A program made the translations under genes and the position numbers. The notes below the pieces were generated by a model. It had not been told where the DNA came from and made no database searches. It was given only the letters and a program-made list of their open reading frames with translations. 64,000 bases of DNA from Ustulina deusta (lineage: Eukaryota > Ascomycota > Sordariomycetes > Xylariales > Xylariaceae), in contig JAJNNX010000016.1 of NCBI GenBank assembly GCA_023159155.1, positions 909,225-973,224 of the forward strand. The letters are read 5' to 3'. Shown here one piece after another: positions 24,143 to 35,611 of the stretch (its first letter is position 1; each line of letters starts with the position of its first letter).

Positions 24143-25954
24143 CTACTTTCGGTAATAAATCTAACCGCAGCGTGTCAGCATCATCATCCGCGGCAGAAGA
24201 GTTCTACACGGAACGCCTACCTTCTTGAATTGGAAATGAAGTTGAAGGATACCCTATAGTAATATTTTAGTCGAATATTCTACAATTGTGCGACTTGCGC
24301 GAACTGGAGGCAATATAGGAGATAGGAGTGCCGGTTTCTGAAACTATGTGGTGGATGGTTACACAACAGATGTGGCTGGAGACTGGCGTGATATTCGCTC
24401 GAATTAAATGTAGAAAAAGACATGCTGCTTCATATCGAAGCTCGCCACAGGGGAGGGGATATCATATAGAATGACGTGTAGACAGCGTGGAAGAATGGAA
24501 GTCTAATTTTTTCGTCGTTCTCTTTTTTGTTAGACACATACCTTGTCAAAGCTACTCCTGAACCCACGATCCTTTTTGGCGCTATAATCCCACTCGCGGT
24601 CGACGATGCGAAAGGCGATGTCCTCATAGGGTGGGCCGGCAATGAAGCGAATGAGACAAGTGTCCTCTTCGCCTGCGGGGGCGAGAGATTCACCTTTCCT
24701 TCTCCCGTGTTCCCGAATGATCTTAAACGTGGGTGCTTTGGTCTTGTCGATGAGATCTGGGTAGAATATATTGAACTTGTACCCTTGGACTACCTTGGGA
24801 GGTGGGTTGTCGTGGTCGTAGTGAGTCTGGTTATATTTGTTCCATTCATAGCCCATCTGCACGCGGTTAAAATGGCGTGGCTTCCGGGGTCGATATTTGT
24901 CAGCCCACTGGGGTTTTGCCATGCCCGAGACTGATTCCTCCGCCGTGAAGATTTCCTCATCTTCATTGACACCTCGCGCAACCTCGCGTTCATACAGAGC
25001 CTTGGTGGCTTGCGAAAAGTCTTCATTCGCACTGGATGCGAATCTTGCCGTGCCTGGGGGTAAGTTGTTGGTGCTAGATGAGGAGGGTATCGTCGGTTTC
25101 GGCCTTGAAAAGCTAGCGGGAGCTGCAGGCTGGTCCTTAAGAGCGGCCTGTGTGGTGGTGTTTCCACCAGCGAGCCCCGCGGCTTTTTCCGGGTCAACCT
25201 CCGCCAACAGCTTGAGGTGGTTATCCCGGATCGTATCATAGATTCTCTTGAGCCTTGCCTTGGCCTTGTACACCTGCAGGCTCTTGAGGAGTTGTTCCCA
25301 GTAATCGGTATCCATGACTTCATCAGAACGTAGCTTCGCTTGTATTTGGCCTTCCAGCTTCTCCAACTGCTCGAGACTCTTGGGACCGAGGATCTTGTCT
25401 ACGTCGGACGTGACGGCGCTTACCGCGCGCACCTCGGGCCCCATCGGCTTCAGCTTCAGCCTCTGGTCGGCAAGCAGTGTCCGCAAAGCCGTCCAATATT
25501 CCCTATTTCTTGCATTCGTCTCAAGGGTGTGGTACGATGTGATCTCAGCATCCAGCTCACTAGCCTCGGACTCGCTCAGCGCTTCTATGACAGCGGTAGG
25601 CGCAGGGACATTGAGGTGCACGTCTGTGTCGTCGTCGTCAAAGACGTCTCGATCGGCATCTAGGTATCGGAGGTTGAATGCCAAGAGATCGATGGGCTTG
25701 GCCCGCCCCTCGCGAACACGGATGTCTGCCTTTTTCTTGGACTGCTTGAGCACGAATCTGTCTTCGTCGGCGACAAAACGCTGCGATTGCTCGTCTTGGC
25801 TGAGGTAGAGCTGCCGGGCAGCGCTCGGGGCTTGGGTCTGGGCCGGCCGTTGGGGCTTCGAGATCCTGGTATTGGCATCACGTCTGGGAGCGGTGATGTC
25901 GCGACGAGGGGGAGACTTACGGCCAGAGAGCATAGCTCTTCGCCCGGGATCCAT
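24143..25954 (-). CDS. cay1: Cactin, spliceosome-associated protein
   Basis: Exons on the minus strand: 25954..24542, 24253..24221 and 24160..24143, giving 487 residues. The long first exon covers an Arg/Pro-rich N-terminus, the Cactin_mid block (EDRFVLKQSKKKADIRV, GRAKPIDLLAFNLRYLD), an Ala/Pro/Ser linker, and most of the C-terminal cactin domain (WADKYRPRKPRHFNRVQMGY, YKFNIFYPDLIDKTKAPTF, GEEDTCLIRFIAGPPYEDIAF, GFRSSFDK). The frame then needs two more small exons: an 11-codon exon GILQLHFQFKK and an 18-nt exon reading IYYRK-stop. Introns are 288 and 60 nt; the second has a CTGAC branch. The restored end matches the highly conserved cactin C-terminus, which strongly supports the model. Cactins act in pre-mRNA splicing in the nucleus (S. 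pombe Cay1, animal cactin). A naive reading would end in the first intron after three more codons. Confidence 0.9.
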
Positions 25955-28900
25955 GGCGACAACGGGGGCAGCGCGATGGCAATGGTAAAGCGATCGATGT
26001 CGATGGCGAGGTGACGGGACGTCGTCGCAGCGCCGAGTTACCTTACCTGATGCGGATTAAGTAACTCGTGACAAATTATGGGACGCATTCATGTGTTAAC
26101 CACTCAGGTGCTCGAATAACCAGATGCTCCCCTACCGACGCCACGCAGCCCCGCCACACAGCCGCGCCTCTCCACTTCTTTTTATACCTACCTATTCTGT
26201 ATTGAGGCTGAGACCCCACTTTATCCTTATCAACCTCTTTGCTCGCAGCGAGACCACGTCCAGAGTGATCCCACCCCGTGACTAGGTACCTTAATATACC
26301 AATGGATAAATTCCATTCATTTTCACCCCATTGTGGACTTGTAGGTGGTTATCTACATATTGTATGGTCTAAGCGCAAGGGCATAAGCACGAGGTAGCTA
26401 TGTCCAGCCCCGAGAGAGGTGCTCGAACTCCTCCCGTTCCCTACCTTTGAGAGCCAGAGCATATCCCTGAGTAAATGCCGCAAGAATTTCCAGAAAATTC
26501 ATGCTTCTTACTCCTACGGGTGCGTAATATCAAAGTCATGTTGAATCCACCAAAATCCTTGTGCCCGTCACTTAACCTCCGTGGCTTTCGCAGTGCCACG
26601 GAACAGAACTACAGTGCTATACCGTAACGCAACTAGCAAAAGTAGAACGTAATTAATGCGGGTGCTTCGCCTGCCGGCATTATCACATATGTACTGTGAC
26701 AACTGGGCAGGCAGATCTTCAGTACCTATATTTTACGATGGGTGGAATATTCGACTTCGGAGCTACTTCAAACTCAATGGTCACGCACGTCTTCACAGTC
26801 ACGGCCAGTTGAAGCCGTGGAATGTATCAAAACTCACGAATGGTGCTACCACGGGTGGGTTGTAAGACGGCGGTGCAGCGGCTAACGTTACTACCGATGC
26901 AGGTGCCAACGAACAGCTTGCTCGGGGCTATGCAGCTTGATCCACAACTACGCCGGGGATGAGGCGTCTAATCTTACTCCCAAAGGTCTGGGAAAGTACA
27001 GTTTGAGGCTAGGTCGTCCATTCGCGACCATGCATCCCGCAATCGGGAACGGAACCGGATACCCCTGGGGTACAGCAGATATTTCGAGCGAGCTCAATTC
27101 CCCGAAAACTCTGAAGAACTCATGGGGTGAATATGAAGTCGGTCCGAATGGAAAATCGTATGGAGAGAGGAACACAGTACCGAGATGGAGATCGAGCCTG
27201 CCAAGTCTTGCTTACCATCACCCCGTAATAGGCGAAGAGTAACGAAAACAGACCGAATAGACCAACTAGCCTCTGCCAGATTTATCACATGTTTTGAATA
27301 AGAAACCACAGATTCTGACCGATCGAGGGTTGGGCGTAAAGTTTTCCTGTGTGCTTCTTAGCATCATTCGATGGTTGTTTCTGACCTACCGAATTTTCGA
27401 TAACTTCTACCATGTCCTTTCAGCGTTTAGCCATCGTATCGCCAAGTCTACTCCGGATAGTTAGCGCCCTTGCCATACCCAGGTGACCTTACAACGCACC
27501 TTTCGGCCGTAACCTCTTCTCACTGCCGCCGCTCGGAGATTTATCAAGCATCACGTTGAAGGCCTCGGGGCTATGCCTTGCTGCGGTTCGGTCTGTACCA
27601 GGACACGACAGCGCTAGATGACACAACACCCTAGCACCAAGGATGTAGTGGGCAGGTCAGTCACATTGGGGACACAATGTACGAAATATCCTAGTTCAGC
27701 CTTTCCGCAGCTCTATACGATCCCGAACCCCATTCTTTTGATGACGGCTGACGGATGTGTAATAATGAAATTACCGTGGTAACATATTGTCCTGTTGTAA
27801 TACATGCTACGTGTCTCGTATGGAATCAGCTGGATATCGTCACATTATGCCCCCTACAACCTGACCCAAGCCCGACTCTCCTCTCATTTCCAGCCTATAG
27901 GTTGCTCGTGGATAGCTACCGGCCAAATATACACAGGGGGACCCTTACACCATAGCTAATTAGAATATAATACCCTCAATAATGAATTAGATGACGACTA
28001 GGGACCTAGTGAACTACTGTGACGGAGATATAGGGACGAGCCCCATGACTCTATTGATATGTTCCATTTACGGAACGAACCCCCGAACAGCCATGAGATG
28101 CTCTTGGAGAATGTCAACGCTATAGAGGGCTTCCTTTGGCTATATATTCTCTGTTTCTTTTCTTTGTACATAAAATATAACTTAGACCAGAGACAAGACA
28201 AGCACCATATCTTCGTTCAGCTGTTCCTATTGGATACACTGGTTCGATTCCACTGTAATATGCTCAGTTCCTCAGAACTACAATGGAAAAGGTTGGGTTA
28301 TAGTATGGCTATCACTGGAACTCACCATCCTACCACCTACTAGGCACGTTCACAAATACATCTCCTCGAGTGTCAGGATGGGTACAATAGCGTATATTAT
28401 TGTCTGGGCGTTGATGGACAAAGAGCCTCGAACTCCGCGCTGGCAAGGTCTTTGTTACGAGACATGAAACAACCACCTTGTTCTCTCTGCGACATGTCCT
28501 CGAGTCTCTGACAAGAAATTGTTATAATGTATAAAGCACGAGATAAAGACAAGCTCGGTGTTAAAAGGTCGAATGTGGATAGGTAGCCCACGATGTGTAG
28601 AGCACCCAATCTTGACGGACTAGTCCCAACCCGATTCAAAATAGGAGTGCTATCGGCCTTGCATACTTGCACGCAATTCCACCCAAACCAGACAACGTAC
28701 GAAGGTCTAAATATAAGTTCTTCACCAAGGTAATTTGGGTAGAAGGCTCGCATGCGGGACAACTTGGGGGCAGGCTATAACGAATCGATTTTTCGATGAA
28801 ATGGTAGGGTAATATCCTGCACGCCGCTTACATTTTGGTATTTAAGATGTATATCGAAACAGGTTAAAACTGTCAGCCTGCTATCGGACGCAGAAAGAGC

Positions 28901-31900
28901 TCGTTTCGCCGACTCCCCTGGACTGAGGTTTTGCGCAAGGCGATTGGGCGTTCACGATACTGGATCTCTTGTCTCAAACTTTTTGCAGAGTAGGCTCGGT
29001 TGTCGGGTACAGATACAGAAGAACTAATAATACGCTGGCTTTCGATAGTATTGGGGACATCGAGATTTAGGTAAGGGAAGAAATTAGGGCGGAGGAGTTG
29101 TTTCGTGATCGGCTAGCGAAAAGGCGGGTTCGATACGGGCTCGACTACCAAGAACAGCCTTTCTAGGCTTGGTATCTGGTTGGTCAACGGCACTAAAAGC
29201 AGGTCAGCGTATCTGAAAAGGCCCTAGCGAGACGAACCAAGCCATTATCCCCTTCTTTGGCCGGGAGGACTTAATACTCGGCGACCGAACGGGCCACAAG
29301 CAGCCGAGTTTATTTTCCTCTAGGGCGTCACGGCTTTTGGGTGGCCGCTTTTCCTTATCTCAGGGAAGAAATAGGAGTAGCATAATGCTCTCAGGGGAAT
29401 CTGCACTGGTAGGCCACCCATGATGCCTCTGTTCGATCAGGGCAACTGTCTAGTTGGCAGGCTTAAAGGAATCAGAATGAACAGTAGTCCAGCCATCAAG
29501 GTGGGAATTAGTTGCGCTCAAAGCTGAACGAGAAGGAAGCAAAAGCCATTCAAAATACCGACTGAAATCCCGTTGAAGAGCGCAAGGGGGGGGAAAGGGA
29601 AGAAAAAAAAGAAACAAGGGAATTCTAGCCCCACAACCAGAAAGCAGAAAGCAGAACAGCGGCCTATGATTATCAGCATTCTACCTACCTAGAATTACTG
29701 GACATCAAAATAGATTCCAGTAGTCGTAGTTGTCATGATACAACTAGGCACCTAGGGGGCCAGCTAATTCTTGCAATAGGTGGGTAATAGTAGCGCCCTA
29801 GGTATTTGCCAACCACCTATCTGTTCCCGTGTACCAATGTAGGGGAAAGGGGCAACTATAGCTACAGCCCACAAACCCCATTGTGCGGCAACACTGACCT
29901 AGTGTGTAATGCCCAACACTCTTTCGCCTACCTAAGTGCAAGAAAAACATGTATCTATGTGACAATACCAGCGGAATCTCTTGAGTGGTGCGCCTTGCCT
30001 GCATTGTCGGCCTTGGAGAAGAAGCTGTGAGGGTAAAGATCGGTATCTAGGCTCTACGAGTGGCCCTGCGCAATCTTTTCTGGTCGTGTAATAGATGCCA
30101 ACTACTGCTGCTATCCATACTAATCAGCACTATAGAAGGTCGTGCCGAGCCTGACATTCTCTCCTGCTCAACTTCAATGCGCACTAGGAAAGAAAGCGGT
30201 GCGAGAGTAGCTAGAAACGCTAATACAAGGTAAGAATGCTTGAGACTTTCCTCCTAGAGAGTAAAGCCCTTTAAAAACTAACAATCGTCCTCTCGCTAGC
30301 CAGAGGAATCTTTCAAGTGTAACCCAAAGTCCGAGAAACCAACCCAGCGTGCGGAATCCTCCCCGATCTTTCCCAGCCAAGACGAGATTCGCAGAACCCA
30401 CCAAACCACCGAAACGATACAAGGATCTCGAGTGACAAATGGTAGGGTAGAGGTCGACCTAGTGGGTTAAGAGACGGGGAGATGGTAGCTGTGTTGCTCC
30501 ATGTCTCTAGGCGTTACTGGTTTCGACCATCGTTGCTCGTTGATTTGTGGACCGATTTGCAGCTATCACGGGCAGATCTAAAAGGGCCAGCCAGAGCCGT
30601 TGGTAGCTACAAAGTAGCAGCGATACGTTAACAGGCAGATTCGGCCGAGGGGGCCTCCTATCGAGTGCCATTGTGAAGTACAATGGCTGGGGGGGCCATT
30701 GCACGGAGTAGTGTCATCGCCTCCGTGGTTCTCCTTGTTTTCAATTTTGTATCCCCTCATGGAAAAGTATTTTTATCCATCCCCCTTCATCTAGCTTTCC
30801 CCAGACCCGAAGTTGGGTTTCAATATGCTAGTAAAATGGTGGGAAGTCCATCTCCTTCCATGCCGATCGTTTATTCCTAGCTGACGAAAGCGCCGTCAAC
30901 TCTTCTTCTTCTTCCGTTTTTCTTCTGTTTGAATCCATCCCCATGGTGATTATTATTCGCACGGGTCATCCGTGTCGCATCTCAAATCAAGTCACCTGCT
31001 CTCTGGCTGGACCGAGTGCGATGATCCGTATTTGAACTTCTGAGAATGCACTGACAGGTTTTTTTGTTAAGGTCTCTCCCGCGGGTCATAATCACAACAT
31101 CATCTCCACTCCGTCCTTTCAAAAATTGAACTCGAACGTCCTAACATCCGGGCACTTGCAAAAGCACGCTCCGCTCCGCTCCGCGATTCCCATGCCGAGA
31201 CAGATAAGCCGATCGCTACCGAAATGGGCTTCTCTGACGCCCCTGGATTAGAGTTCAGCGCTAACTCAGCCGAATCCTACATCCCGCCACGGAACCGCTC
31301 AAAATCAGGCCCGATGGTTCAGATACCGGCTCTGTGACAACTCTTGTACCAATAGAAACCAGAAAGCCTAAATTTACATCTTCACGAGTCGTGGGGCGTG
31401 GGACACTTCTGGAGTGGTCCTCGACACCTGGCGACTCCTTGACGTGGAGTAGATCTCCGGAAGAAAGGACTCGTGGTCTAGAATCGGGAGACGCAGAAAC
31501 ATAATCACGTCTTCTAGGTTCTCGCTGCCTGTTCTAGATAATCAAGGAAGAGAGGGAGATTGATTGATTGATTATGTTTAACGTCATGAGGGTGTACTGC
31601 CTAGCAGTACCCCAAGCCTCCTGAAGGGCATTGAGACGTGGCGAGCTGTCCGCTATACATTCTAGATACATTAGCGGCTCCAGAAGCCATCTTTCTGCCT
31701 CGAGGGCCAGCAGTTCATGACTCCGTGTCCACTCCTCTTAGGACCTGCGTGCCTTGTGCGTTCAGTTTGCCTTATGTTGGGCTGGGTACGGGTCCCGCTA
31801 GGGGGGGGGGGGGGGGGGGGGGGGGCTTGGGTGTAGATGTTCGAACACCAGAGTGTTCTACCTCTCTTTCCTTCCAAGTGTTAGGTTTAGAGAGGGATGG

Positions 31901-34900
31901 TCTGTCCGGTCGGCCTGTCTGCCCAGTAGCGGCCGTGGGCTGGTGTGGGTGGAAGAGAGGGAGAGAATATACGAAGGTGTCCAATGTCGTGGCTGTGGTG
32001 TCAGAAAAAGCCCTGATGAAGCCGCCAGAGAATCAATTTGAAGCGCTCTTACCGGCGACACCTTCTATTTCTCGCCGCCGAGTCGTGGGAGGACAGAGAG
32101 ATCTTTGAAATACCCATGTTTCAATACTTCTCTGGGGTTATAGCCAGAAATTAATATACATTTTCATACTATGTGATGAACTGCCCTGGAGCGACCTTTG
32201 ATAGGAATTTATGAAGTCTAGAAAGAAGCCCAAGATGGGGAGGAAATGCGCGAAACATCCGTCTGCGCTAGCAATCCAGGGATATACAACCACTCGAATA
32301 CTTGGAGAGGCGGTCAGCCATCGTGCTTTGCTATTTGCTAGCCGCCGAGTGTATATGAGGTATGCGACAGTTTACGTTTACGTCCAATCCAAAATCTACG
32401 CCTGGTGTGCGGTGTGTCGATCGAGAGTTTGAGTAGCGACTAAACCCCTCAACTACATCTCCGGTTTACGCCGTAGCCTTTAAACCAGCTGCCGAGACTA
32501 GCAATTCATATGGAACATATTGCACTATAAGAACGAGTGAATCAACTAGTTTATGCCCCGGTCTATGGCACCAGAGCCATTCTAGTCACAGATATCTCTA
32601 GAATTTCCAGAGCTACCCCTATTACCATCCTCCAGCTGCCTTCATATCACGGATAGTAGTCCTAAGGAAGAAATTGAACACGAAATCGTATTTTTCGAGT
32701 TCATTTCTAAAACCACTTGCGTTGTTAGGAGGTAAGTAGCTAATGTCTCGTATCAGCAAATCGTCCAATCTAACCGGGGCACGACAAGCAAGAAATCAAG
32801 CGACTTGGAACTAATACTAGATATAATAGGACCTTGTGGCTCTCGACGAGTTGGTAAAGAGACTCCATTACTTCCACCGGTGGAGTTAAAGCATTGTAGA
32901 ATGCACAGGCGACCTCAATGTGCGTTGTCTAGAGCCTCCTCAAGCCAATCCTAACAGATGTGTCCTGGCCTTTGGTTAACTTTCTGGCGACGCTGCCTTT
33001 GAATCTAGCCTTCCCACAATTACAAACGAAGTCAATAACGGTATTTGGCGATAACGATCACTTCATCAGGTGTCTCTTGTGATCCTAGCCGAGCTCCTTC
33101 CCCAATGGTGGTCAATGGGATTACTTCTATGTGTCAGGATCTCGTAGGTCAAGTATAGGGGTATGCATAGATTCGTGTTGTCGCGTAAAGAGTCTGACTG
33201 CCTCCGTAGATTTGCCCTTAGCTATCTACATATATATCCTTTCTTTGCTTATCCTTCCTTCATCTATGCAGGAGTACCATAGTACAATGCGTTCCTGTAG
33301 CAGTCGAGAACCTTGACTGGCTCTCTTTGAAGCAATTTCCTAGCAGGTCTACCCTACGGGATTCACAAGGCAGCCCATTAATTGTCTCTTGTAACTAGAC
33401 TGAAATGAACATACCGCTGATCACTGGAGCGCATTCTTCCTTGATATAATAAACTGCATATATGAAGTTCAAGAGCCTCCGACTTGAGGGGACTAGACAG
33501 CATATTGATGGTAGTGTTTGAAAGTACGTATATAGTAGGGGCCGATTAGTATACCCGACGGCATTAGCAGAGAGCCGGTGATATAGGTGAATATCAGAGA
33601 ATTCCGTATAGAGACATGGTGGCATCACTTAAACCCGTAATGAAACCAGTAACCCAGGTGGACGAAGCTCAGAGTGTAGGTTGAAGGTGTATTTTGCCAG
33701 CATCACAGGGATCGTAATCAAATCGTTATTCCGCTCCTGGAGGACCGATACCGCATATTGTACAATACATGCCACATGTAAGGTAATCGTTAGCGACACT
33801 CGTTGAGCGAGCTCCTGCGATGATCTGACAGCCATTGCACCCCAGTTGTCTAATGGCTGCTTTCCTCGGTTTACTTATCTTTATGCTGACCCGACACAAC
33901 AAGGATCATGCTTACTAGGATCAGCCAATGTACTAATGACAGTGATATTTTGAGTAGGCAGGCAGTAATATACCGATCATAGTTTATCTAGCCGCATGAT
34001 AAACGCATCGGAGGAACCCCAAAAGAGCAGTCTGCTTGAAGCGGAAATCAACATACCGCCAACTTTCCCCCAGTAGTAAGAGTTGGCTAGGGTAAGTTAC
34101 TCGTTGTGGGATTGATGAGCAGCGAGAAATCTAGCTTCTTAGCATCAACCCTCCAAACTAAGCAGGGTAGTTTATAGTAAAAGGACGAGTTGACAGCCAT
34201 ACGTACACGGAGTTTGGAGGTTCTCGAAACGAAGTCTCGATTGCGTAAGCGTTCGATGTTAACAAGTTTCCGAGGATTTCTGGCGGATAACAGTCTTGAC
34301 CTATCTTCTTCGCTGCTGTGGAGATCCATGATGGGAGCTTCGCAGAGGCGCTTCAGTTCAGGTTGTCAAGTTTCAGGGTACCTAGGTACTTAGGTAGCAG
34401 GGTAATAATACCTGTGTCACGTGATCATATTATGGGACCACGCACCACACACACTCAGCAGCAGCGGTCCTGCCTCTCTCTAGTTTAGGTGCTGCTGCCC
34501 ACGCTTGAGTGCGACGAAGAGGAATGCAAATTATCATCGATAGTTTGGTCCTGTATAGGGAAATATGCCTGAGACAGTTGTTAGCACCGTTGGTAGCGTT
34601 GGTCACATGTTATCTCGCGTCAACCGCGAGTTATTGTTTGAAGTCAGAGGTTTTATCGTCCAGACCCAAGTCAAGAGGAGTGAAGAGAAGAGAGGAATCA
34701 TACTATACAGGATATGGGCCGAGAAAATAGGGGGAAAAAGTCGTATTTCCGGGCCTATGTAGAATAAATAAATGACTGTGGAATGATATGCGAAGAAACA
34801 ATTCCAAAACACCGTTATTGCATCTACACACTTCGGCTCTGAATATCTATGGCCACTTGCACCGGGTTCACTGCCAGATGCTGATTGTAGAGCGCTGTAA

Positions 34901-35611
34901 CGAATCTCTTCTGGGGGATGGCCGGATTTAGTGTAACATCAATTCCGACAAGGAGCGCGCTAGATCTGGTCCTTCTAGGTCATATCATATGCCCTGTTTC
35001 GCGTCTGTTGTCCAACGCTGAACACTGTAAACAAACCGCCCAAGTGTTACGGCCGGAGGAAGATGGGTGTTCATATTCAAATTTAGCCAGCGCCAAGAGA
35101 GTCTTAAAAAGCAGTCGTCCAGAGCCCGCGGCTATCCGACATGAATAACCGGTATTATTAGGCTATATTAGAGCAAGTATGTACCTAATCCGAGGCTGCT
35201 ACAATCCGAACTGGCTTATTGCCTCACATTTTCACGCGATGGGGGATGCGATAGGAACTGTGAGGAAGGGCCTCGGAATGGTAGGATCACGGCGGAAAAG
35301 CATCTGGAAATCGTTGATTTTCGAATAGGAAAGGAAGGCGGGCGAGGAAATGCACATGTTTCCTCCATGTCGCGGGAAAACATGACACTCCGTCATGTAA
35401 CCCACGTCACGTATTAGGTAAGTGAAACTACCTGCTCAACTGTTGCCGACAAGTCCCGACTTCCTGCCTTGCAAAATCCGTCAACCAGGAACTTACGGCC
35501 TTCTTGTTCAAAACAGGCAGGACCATCGGAGCCCGGCACAATTCCTTTGCTTCCTCACGGCATCTTTTCCCCTCTCCAAAGTCGCTTCGTTTGCGGTCTT
35601 GAGCATTCGAC
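25955..35611. other. Gene-poor stretch, 9.7 kb
   Basis: No intact gene found between cactin and the isocyanide synthase. GC content resembles genic DNA, so it is not a RIP block. Open frames such as 26937-27242, 31638-32108 and 35428-35922 lack domains or are antisense to real coding sequence. A coding-like stretch in two frames lies at 31224-31503. A 25-G run is at 31801-31825, a GATT run near 31562, a CTT run near 30902, and GGTACCTAGGTAC-type palindromes at 34376-34397. The last few hundred bases are the isocyanide synthase promoter. Confidence 0.5.
31801..31825 (+). repeat. Poly-G run, 25 nt
   Basis: An uninterrupted run of 25 G on the plus strand, bordered by A and C. It lies inside a long open frame (31638-32108) that I regard as accidental. 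Confidence 0.95.

Noticed and set aside
24897..25808. Several plus-strand frames opposite cactin
   Set aside because: Antisense shadows of the cactin coding sequence.
26937..27242. Frame of 101 codons
   Set aside because: No ATG at its start, no known motif, and no splice-compatible partner found.
31638..32108. Open frame of 156 codons across the poly-G run
   Set aside because: The poly-G gives poly-Gly that helps keep the frame open; no domain, no support upstream or downstream.
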